Assembly (NCBI GenBank): GCA_037447655.1
Contig: JBBHKE010000336.1
Span: forward strand, 1 to 34,181
Reading direction: 5' to 3'
DNA: 34,181 nucleotides
From: Zygnema cylindricum
Lineage: Eukaryota > Streptophyta > Zygnematophyceae > Zygnematales > Zygnemataceae
The notes beneath the pieces are model-generated. The model was not told the DNA's origin, made no database searches, and saw only the letters and a list, made by a program, of their open reading frames with translations. Of this stretch, positions 1 through 7,970 are shown one piece after another; the first letter of the stretch is position 1; each line of letters opens with the position of its first letter. Both the position numbers and the translations under genes were made by a program.

Positions 1-3000
1 CACTTACTTCCCCCTCTGCGACTTTTTCCTTTCCCCGGACAACGACACCATCCCAAGCATCAGGTAGAATCCGAGACCCGACTCGCTTTCTCCATTTGGG
101 TGTGTTTCCATATTGAAATATGAAAATCTGAATTCTTTACATTGGATCGAACCCTTAGCACATTCAGCTGGAAACCATCAGCCTGGAGTAGGGTGGAGAG
201 GCTAGAGGAAGAGAGAGTGATGAGAGCGAAGGTGGGCAGCCGGGAGGGAGTGCATGGAGAGAGGGAGGAAGGGAGAGAGGGAGGGAGGGAGGAGGTAGGT
301 AGGGAAATTGGTAAGTAGGTGGGAAGGTGGGTAGGTAGACAGCGGTGAAAAGGGGAACGGGGAAGTGAGAGAAGGGGTGAAAAGGGACAGGGAATGAGGG
401 GAATTGTGTGTGGAGGAGGAGGGGAAAGGGAACGAAGAGAGAAGGGAGAGAATGGAGGGAAATGATAGTGGCGGGTTGGTGGGCACAATACATTTCCGAC
501 CCTCTCCTCTTCCCCCCTTTTTCCCTCTCGGATCTTCTCCCCTCCTCCCCTTGTCTTCCCCTCACTTTTCTTCTCACTTTTCCGCTTTCTATAACCCACC
601 TTGTCTCCCGTTCCCTGCATCTGCTTTCCCTTATTATAGCTAAACTTCTTTGCAGTTTCGGCCGAAACTGGAAATTAGCAAATTTTGTAGTGAAACCATA
701 TTTTTTAATGCTCGTGAAATCCGTGTTACAAGTCTGGTCGGATTATGCTCTTTTTTTTAATTTTCAATCTGTAAATAATCTATATTTTAACCAATAGATC
801 TTTTCGGAACTTGTTTGAAACATAATTTTTTATTGACAACGTGATTTAAAAACAGTTTATTCATTTACACTCACAATATTTGAAGCTCCGTAAATTCCTT
901 GAAACTTTACATATTTGTGGATTTTTTTTTCTTGTTGTTTCAATGTCCACTTCTAATTTGCGCCTGATAAAATCAACGCTTTTACTCAATCTTACTTTTT
1001 GTCCAGATATCAAAATGTTGAAATGTTTTCGGTCATTTTGTGATGCATCTTTTATAAGCTATATCCTCCAGTTATGAGGGGAAATATTTGACTTCTGATC
1101 TACAAGTTCTCTGGCGTGTCGTCTATTATGACACAAGTTTATGTTTAATTTTTTCACTGGATATCAAAAGATTTTTTCGGAGTCTCAAAAAAAACAGGTT
1201 GGCGTATTGAACCACAATGCCCGGTTTCAAACGTCCAACTCTAGTATTGTACTTTTTTTCTGACCTTTCAATTCAAAAACCGTTACGGTCTCACCGTCAA
1301 AGTAGTAGTTACGGAATTACACCAATCCTTCAGTCAATCTTACCGTTGCCCATGTGCAAATTTGGATTTTCCATTCATTTTAAAAATCGAATAATCCTAA
1401 CGATATACCAAAAAATTAACATCTGTGACGAAGTGCACAGAACACTAATTCTTATTTTCCTTTCTACTTTGAAACTACATTGCATTGTGTTTTAGGAATC
1501 TATCCATTAGATATGTTCGTTTCATACTCGTGTTCGTTCGAAAAACATAAAAAGAACTGACGCGAAACTTGTGGTCTATTTCAGTTTGGACGGATCGACT
1601 GACACGGGAGTAGGGCCATACATTATGGACTCCGTGAGTGGAGAGATTATTGAAGTCGATAGTTCCGGAGAGGCCTCTTTCATCTGCTCGGATAAGGCCG
1701 GAACCAGCACTGGTGACCAGTTTTATGTCAACGGACAACAAGCTCAGATCAAGTTTCGCACTTTTAATTCGGTAAGTTTCAAAAATTGAAATAATCCAAA
1801 ACCGAAACTTCGTGCCTCCAACTGTGAGTTTGTATACCGGCCTCCTTTAGTTATTGAAAATCAACTAGTTTGCACATGGACTTGTAAACCTTGTGAACCA
1901 TAGAGATCAACAGGTGGTAGACAATAAACATAGTAAAGACGTAACGACTTGACAAGGATTCCAGGCTATTAGAATATAGTTAGATGGATGCTTATGGGAT
2001 ACAGTTTGCCATCTATTGCAGGCACCGAAGAGCTACTTCCAAAACTCTTGCTTTGTGATTCCTCTCACCGCGATACAAATTCCGACCGACAATAGCGTCC
2101 TAAACCTCAACTTGGGTGACACTTACCAAAACATTTACCCCGACGAGCGCCGATGCCTTGTCTTTGGCACGGGCCCCTCAATCGCACCGTGCACCTGTTT
2201 GCCGTCCCTTAAAACTGTTCCTGTATCACCTCCCCCTCCTTCACCTTCACCTCCTCCTCCTTCGCCGTCACCTCCTCCTCCTTCGCCTTCACCTCCTCCT
2301 CCTTCCCCTTCACCTCCTCCTCCTTCACCTCCACCTCCTCCTCCTCCTCCCTCCCCTCCACCCCCTTCGCCTTCACCTCCTCCTCCCTCGCCTTCACCTC
2401 CTCCTCCCTCTCCTTCACCTCCTCCTCCTTCACTGTCACCTCCTCCACCATCTCCTCTACCTTCGCCTCCTCCTCCCTCACCTCCTCCTCCCTCACCTTC
2501 TCCCCCACCTCCATCACCACCCCCACCTCCACCACCTCCTCCCCCTCCTTCGCCTTCACCTCCTCCACCATCACCTCCTCCTCCGCCCCCTCCTTCACCA
2601 CCGCCTCCTCCCGCATGCAACTCCTCTTGCCCATCCACTCCTTTGGAGCTTTGTGACTTTTATTTCGAGGGACACAAAAGCAAAATCCCGACGATCGCAC
2701 TTGTAAATGGGGAGGGGACGAGCTTGAGTACGGGTTTGAGGACCAATAAAACAGGAGATGAGCTTGTCGTTGAGGTGGACGAGTCCGGTTTAGCTCTCTT
2801 CCGAGAATGTCCAGCAGTTGCTAACTTTGTCGGAAATCAATTCTACCTAAATGGCGAAGATGCTGTTTTGAAAGCCCGGACCTTCCAAACAACACCAGGC
2901 ATCGATTACTTCCGCAGCCGTTGTGTCATGTTGCCCATTACGGTGTTCAGAATCACCTATAAGGGTGTCGCTTTCAATGTTCCGGCAGACGATACGGAGA

Positions 3001-3047
3001 ACCTCTTTGACACAACAAGGCAATGTGTGATGTTTAAGACGTCGTAG
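1..3047 (+). CDS. Copy A: secreted Ser-Pro-rich wall glycoprotein with two four-Cys domains (5' end outside window)
   Basis: Three exons: 1-63 (tail of exon 1), 1585-1771 and 2022-3047, with TAG at 3045. Both introns are GT-AG. Exon 1 ends with AG in phase 2, and the first base of exon 2 completes a Ser codon. The second junction is in phase 0. Domain N begins at the CDFF motif and ends at CLVF (about 2162). A Ser-Pro rod of about 130 residues follows (2218-2612), then domain C (CDFY at 2650 to CVMF near 3038). The two domains align along their length, sharing four Cys, a G-(D/N)-Q-FY-(V/L)-NG core and an RTF motif. Known: Ser-Pro rods are usually hydroxylated and glycosylated in green-lineage walls, and globular-rod-globular is the pherophorin layout. 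Inferred: an extracellular-matrix structural protein. The globular domain family itself is not recognised. The signal peptide lies before the window; copy B shows what it probably looks like. Confidence 0.85.
64..1584 (+). other. Intron 1 of copy A, with purine block followed by pyrimidine block
   Basis: Donor gt at 64-65 and acceptor ag at 1583-1584. Bases 180-475 are strongly purine-rich (gagagggaggaag-type); 498-640 are pyrimidine-rich (cccctcctccccttg-type). The rest is AT-rich with nothing recognisable. The corresponding intron of copy B (8210-9705) has the same layout with many substitutions and small indels. Confidence 0.75.
2218..2612 (+). repeat. Coding minisatellite: Ser-Pro-rich rod of copy A
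   Basis: C/T-rich repeats such as cctcctcctccttcacct encode SPPPPSPSPPPP-type units, about 130 residues with poly-Pro runs up to 11. The stretch is in frame with the flanking globular domains. The corresponding rod in copy C is about 70 residues, so rod length varies by whole repeat units. Long antisense Gly-rich and sense Leu-rich frames here are by-products of the repeat. Confidence 0.9.
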
Positions 3048-3440
3048 GTTTTCTCATTATGTTTGTTCCAATTGATCAAGTGGAAAAAAAAATCATCCGT
3101 TGTTCACTCCTGTGCGTCTTAGAGACGGTGTTCAAGGGTACTCGAGCACTCCGGTTGTTTGCTAGAAAATCGAATATACTTGTGATTTTCTAAGCCAAAA
3201 AGGTGTAAATAGATGTCAGTCTAGGTGATTGTAAATACTTGATCGTACGATTTTGGTTACTTGTGCAGGAAATTTTTCATTTCCTCTTATTTGTTATGAA
3301 TCAAGAATCGGATTTTTTGTTTGTTTTTTCTCTTTGTTTATTTCTGCATTACTTGAGAAAATAGCCAAAAAGCGTTGTTACCTGATGTGTCTGTTTTTTT
3401 CTGTTACCAAGTTTGTGACAAATGACGCTAAATCTTACTC
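3048..3440 (+). promoter_or_regulatory. 3' untranslated region of copy A with TGTAA polyadenylation candidates
   Basis: TGTAA occurs at 3204-3208 and 3230-3234, about 160-185 bases after the stop. Both, with flanking bases, recur in copies B (10784 and 10810) and C (30596 and 30622). TGTAA is the usual poly(A) signal of many green algae; no AATAAA is seen in this span. The cleavage site cannot be placed. Confidence 0.5.
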
Positions 3441-4399
3441 ATGATGCATCTTTATTGTTGAGTTTGTTTTCGACGACTTTATTTCCTGAAATGAGGGAAG
3501 GGCCATATCTGCACAAAAGCGAAATCAAATCTAACTGATGTAACAATTCACGTTTTAACTTTTTCTCGTTGAACTAAACATACTCGTGAATTCCCTTCCA
3601 ACCATAATCTGAGACATAAATCCAGGCAAACAATGTAACAGTAACTTTAAGTGCCTTTGCCAAAACCAGCAACAAATTGGTACTGGTTGTGGCAATAATT
3701 TCTTATGCCAAAGCGGTAAAACGCCATCAATTTTAGCCTGCGCCCGTTTGTACTTCTCCGCAATAGCATTTAACTACAATCGCACACTTAACAGCACGTC
3801 ATCCTCAAATTTTGACAATCTAGCCTCGCTCTCTTTTGTGAATGAGCGAAGCGTCCAACAAATTTAGTCACTACTCACTTGTGACATTGGAAGAGCATTT
3901 CCTTTCATATCCTCTTCACCCCTACCAGAAAATCTTCTAGTAATTTCAGTTTTTCAATCTTCGTACATTGGATGAGGTGGGCACATAAAAGAACCGAAAA
4001 TGGCCATTCCACAATCGAGTCAAAAACTGACAGCAACGATCAACATTTTATTCATAGCCTGCACTGTCTTAGGCTCACCAAACGGAAAAAAAATGGAATG
4101 ATTACCGAAGGAAGCATGGCGACAAACAAACACCTTTCCCAAAAAAGCGAAAACCATAACGGGTGAATGCACGATTTCCTGCAATCACACTTTTGGGCAC
4201 TTTGATGGGACCTCCAAATCTTCTTTCAAATGCCTTGGTTGCTGGATTGAAGACGTTTTTTCAGAAATGATGACTCGCCTCTTCTTTCGCCTTTGTGAAT
4301 GCATCATAACTTGTCTTCAACCGATTTTGAAGGGAGGATCAAAGAAGCCGACCATTTCTTTTACTTAAAAGATCAATCATGAGCTGATGCTATCCCAAA

Positions 4400-5000
4400 T
4401 TCCAAGCGAAGAGCGTTGAACAGACCTGCACCATTTTCAGGCTATTTGTCCTCTTTAAAATGGTTTTGTTTGTCGGTATGTTGCATTGTGGAAAGTTGAA
4501 CCAAGAGAATGGACAATCTCTTCACCAAAAAGTCGTTTTGTGATGTCATTTCCAAACAACTCTTGTAGCCCCTTTGACCTTTGTTGTAAGCCTCGGGTGT
4601 TCTTGCAGATCAAGATTGGAAATTTTGAGATGATTGTGTCACCATGTTAATCTAAGAAAATCGCGTTGATTGCCTCTTCCCGTCTATGATTCAAATGAGA
4701 ATATTGTGGATGCTCTGCTACAATAAGAGGTGCAAATGGCACACCTAAACTTGACCAAATTTGGTGCGATTTGGATTCAAAAGTCGTTGGAAGAAGAATT
4801 CAACATCATTAGCGAATGACTGACCATTTTCCCAAATTTAGGAATTTTATAATTTTTTGGAGATGGTTGAGACCCGGATTTCTCAAAATGTAAATGATGG
4901 CGTGGACGAACCTCTCTTCAAAGAATTGAGGAGTTGGTTTAGGTCGATTTCATAGCAACTGAAATTAGCCTCCTTCCGAAAAAATTACTGCCTATTTTTC
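4400..5000 (-). pseudogene. Decayed coding-like segment downstream of copy A
   Basis: Read on the minus strand, pieces in different frames look coding. Around 4925-4850 a frame contains ERFVHAIIYILRNPG, and around 4625-4470 another contains LFGNDITKRLFGEEIVHSLG. Frame changes and stops separate them. The same pieces with different breaks occur in copy B (11955-12500), where ERFVHVIIYF and GNDITKRL are conserved. This suggests one gene or transposon protein present before the duplication that has since decayed. I do not recognise the family. Confidence 0.3.
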
Positions 5001-5223
5001 ACAAAAAAAATTAAACATTAAAATTTCGACTTTATCTTCAAATGCTACATAGTTGTTTGGAGCACTCCTGACTTTGCAGAATCCTTGTGAAATCTGCCAC
5101 ATCAGCTTTAGAATTTTCCTCGCCATTGCAAACCTTTGACACGTCGTCTCTTAACATTATCACGTCACTTTTTTTTTTTTTTATGTCATCTTCCCCGCCC
5201 TCTGTCTCGGCCGACAGTGGGCC

Positions 5224-6430
5224 GCGAGGGAGTTAGTTTAGCGGGAAAAATGTTGTTAGGAGGGCTGGTAACTGGTTGCGGCTGGCATGAATTTTGATAC
5301 CCGCGGAGGGGCAGTTTGCGGTCAGTTGGAGGACGAGAGTGCCAGGTGGAGAGAAGATAGAGAGAGCGAACGGAGGAGGTTTAGGACATGCAGGCCATTT
5401 GATTGCAATGGAGTGTGCTGCTAATTTAACTACGGTCTAGCTCAACCACTGGAATTAAGAACTTATATATGTTAGCAATGAATAGCATGGATCGGAGGAA
5501 GAACTGAAAGGAACAGGGAATAAGTGTAGGAATGTTGAATTTAAAGGTAGTGTGAGTTTAGTTTGATGGAAGAGTGACATTTTGACTATGGGCAAGTGGA
5601 TGTCAGGTTCGGGTCGGTTGGCTTGAAATTTAGATTTCTAAGGAGTTACTTTAGTTGCTTCAGGTTTATTAACATTTGGGGGGAGTAGTTTGAGTGGGTG
5701 AATCTTAGCAGGCTCCGATTAACAGAGATCGCTCTCATATGCGAGTGATGCCAAATAGGAGATGTCCTATGTGTAATGTAAATAAATCAGACATTGAGGG
5801 ACAAATTTAACGAGTCAATGTGAATCATTTCATGCTTTTCTGATTATGGCATTTTTTGATGCAATGTCTTGGTGATTGATTATTTGTTGGAGTCAGCCTT
5901 ACTGGCTGGTAAGGTGCTTTCAACTCTTGAATGCTGGACATTGTAACATGGGCGAACATGAGGAGAGGTGAAATAAGTGTGACAAGAGCCACAAGCACGA
6001 GAACCTTTACATGTGGCTGAACATGGTTGCATTTGTGCACAAGGGATGGGTTGAATGGCGATACGATAATGGGTTGTAAAGTGGCGGCGGCGGGAGAGAA
6101 AGGCATGGAAATAGTTCGATTGATCTTAAATATTGATTGAGAAGGGAAATGGAGGAGAAGAAAGTTTAGCTTCCAAATACCTTTTTTCAGGTTCTAGATG
6201 TTAACACAGTTGAAGCCAAACTCCTTGCCCATCAAGCGTAATATTGGCAAGCAATTGCTAAGCGAGCGTTCCCGATTACACGTGATGTTTCTTTGTTTCC
6301 GTTTATCATCTGTGCATGAATGGAAAAAGTTCTGGATGCAATAAAGAGTGGGAAAAGTAAGTTGAGGGGCATTTTGGAATGCCAATGCAATTCACACTTC
6401 TGCAAATAAGCGATGAATAAAACTTCACTG
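5224..6430. other. Single-copy spacer between copy A and module X
   Basis: Moderately AT-rich, with a GC-richer stretch at 5200-5330. No repeats shared with the rest of the window were noticed. The only frame worth mentioning is the minus-strand one at 5825-6106. Confidence 0.6.
5825..6106 (-). CDS. Doubtful small membrane or secreted protein
   Basis: A 93-residue frame with an ATG. It has a Pro/Ala-rich N-terminus and a hydrophobic stretch (about residues 35-52, KVLVLVALVTLISPLLMF) that could be one membrane segment, then a polar tail with two Cys. There is no second copy in the window for comparison and no clear promoter, splice signals or recognisable family. It could be a chance frame. 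The hydrophobic run and the GC-rich codons near the start are the only reasons to list it. Confidence 0.2.
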   Translation of the reverse strand: MPFSPAAATLQPIIVSPFNPSLVHKCNHVQPHVKVLVLVALVTLISPLLMFAHVTMSSIQELKAPYQPVRLTPTNNQSPRHCIKKCHNQKSMK

Positions 6431-6439
6431 GCTGCAGAA

Positions 6440-7690
6440 CCGCTAATCAGCTCGACTCGCTACAATATCGCGATTCGAACAGCGAACGCGCGGCGGATGA
6501 GCGATTCAAGGGTGGTCATACTGTAGCAGAGGTCGTCGCAAACGGTCAACCAAAACCGTGACCGGCGGTTAACCGACCGCCCGCGCCAGATCCGAAACGG
6601 ATTCGGTTGCCAAATTTTGGGGGTCGGGCGGTTACGGTCGGTTGATTCACCAGAAAAAAAAAAATCGGTTACAATCGGTCAACCAAAAAACCAAAAACAT
6701 GAAAATTTTGTACTGTCCCTATAATCCAACATTCTTGGTACTTTGTACTCTTTGATATTGTGGAAGTAAGTAACATCATGATTAGCGTCGCAAATCTGAC
6801 ACGGTAGTAAACACTATTGATTTCGCAAATCTTAGGGAACGCGACAAATTGTAATTATTGGCTTATTCATAAGTCGTACATTAATTAATTTTATACTTTT
6901 TTGGTTACGGGCGGGCTCAGTTATTCGCGCGAAATCGAGTTTCGGTTAAATTTTATTTTCGTAAACGCCGATCGGTTAACGGTTAACGATTTTGGAGCGT
7001 GACATAACCCGGTCGGGCGTCGGTTACTCAGATTTTGAAAAAAAAAAACGGTCGGTTTCGGTTATGTAATATTTTGACTTTTGCGACCTCTGTACTGTAG
7101 CAGCAACTTTTCTCGCGGCCTCTTCGTGTGGCGCGCGTGCAGGAATTTCAATCTTCAAAAATCGAGACTTCAGACGCGTGCAGCTGCGAATCAACGATTT
7201 CAATTCGACCGGAATGCCCATCCGTCGTTGACCTGAATGCTTCAAACCTGCGAGGTTTGTCAAATATTGGTACGGACTATGTTCCTTCTGTTGGGGCGTT
7301 GACCACTATCCAACGGTCAACTAATGATCCGTACACTTTTTTCAACCGGCAGCTAATCTGCGTTTTGCCGTACCGTAACTTTGCCGTACCGTAACCTTAC
7401 CAGGGGAAGTGAATCCAGTTCGTGTCTTCCAATCGTGTCGCACTTGAGAGCCGGACGGCGGTCGATGACGGTCGGCAAAAGTCCAACAGTTGACGGCCAA
7501 TTTGGTCGAATTGAAGCTTTTGTTACACGGCAGGGTACAGTCCTGTACTTTCAAGGCACCGCTACATTCCTTTTCGGTGCTACAATGCGGCTTTGCCGGC
7601 CGTCCACCGCAATTGGCCGCGTTTCTCCGCTCGGAATTTTGAACCTGCCACGCGTCGCAGCCGACTGCACGCTTACAACCGTCGATCTAG
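6440..7690 (+). repeat. Module X, copy 1 (upstream of copy B; interrupted by a hAT-type element)
   Basis: A GC-richer repeated module. Without the 6527-7092 insertion it reads continuously, with landmarks cgaacgcgcg, tactgtag, tggcgcgcgtgcagg, atgcccatccgtcgttgacc and cggtcggcaaaagtcc. Parts recur at 10331-10703, 18410-18590, 21880-22061 plus 22549-22840, and 28792-28949. Here it ends about 100 bases before a TATA box and the start of gene B. TTGACC/GGTCAA motifs recur in it. It has no consistent reading frame between copies, so it is more likely promoter-proximal or mobile DNA than coding. Confidence 0.7.
6527..7092 (+). mobile_element. Non-autonomous hAT-type transposon, 566 bp
   Basis: Terminal inverted repeats: the left end reads cagaggtcgtcgcaaac, the right end ends ttttgcgacctctg. 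An exact 8-bp direct duplication, tactgtag, flanks it at 6519-6526 and 7093-7100. The module X copy at 10331-10703 has a single tactgtag (10367-10374) and no insert, which is an empty site. Eight-base duplications and CAGNGGTCG-like ends are typical of hAT elements. There is no transposase frame; the interior is rich in cggtcaac/ggttaac motifs. Confidence 0.88.
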
Positions 7691-7786
7691 TCAACGACAA
7701 ATCTGGAGCTTCCAACTTTTTCCTCTCATTTTTAGGCGGCAGCAATCACTACGTCGCGCTGTGGCTCTACCCTCGCAGCAATTTCA

Positions 7787-7794
7787 TATAAATA
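7787..7794 (+). promoter_or_regulatory. TATA box of gene B
   Basis: tataaata lies 184 bases before the preferred ATG (7971), within atttcatataaatagc. Transcription would start near 7820. It lies directly downstream of module X. Confidence 0.6.
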
Positions 7795-7970
7795 GCTAGT
7801 TAGGAAGAAGGAATAAACCACCGAAGAAACAACTCTCCAAGAATACATCCACTTTTACGACGGCCTAAAGGGAATCCGTCCAAAACCTTCAAGCATTCGA
7901 ATATATGTTTATTGTTGAAGGAGCAACTATGGTGAGTGTAAGAGAGACAGAGAGGAGGGAAAAGAACTCC

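Larger units (their letters stand above)
1..5223 (+). repeat. Segmental duplication, copy A
   Basis: Aligns along its length with 8147-12800, position 1 matching 8147. It includes exon 1 tail, introns, exons 2-3, the 3' region and about 1.7 kb of further downstream sequence. Homology ends near the cagtggg shared by 5215-5222 and 12792-12798. Copy B is shorter mainly because 3' coding sequence was replaced. The left boundary lies outside the window. Confidence 0.85.

Noticed and set aside
130-170. ggatcgaaccc, the inverse of a tRNA T-arm box
   Set aside because: No A box, acceptor stem or anticodon arm at the right distance, and copy B lacks the segment.
60-620. Long minus-strand frames rich in Pro, Ser and Leu (also 8150-8710)
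   Set aside because: They are produced by the purine/pyrimidine-rich blocks in intron 1; all frames are open there and the amino acids reflect base composition.
2116-2706. Leu/His-rich sense frame and Gly/Glu-rich antisense frames over the Ser-Pro rod
   Set aside because: By-products of the C/T repeat; only the Ser-Pro frame joins both four-Cys domains and is shared by copies A and C as an organised protein.
7381-7791. 136-codon frame across module X and the promoter of gene B
   Set aside because: The equivalent stretches at 22549-22840 and 28792-28949 do not keep this frame, and the TATA box of gene B lies at its end.
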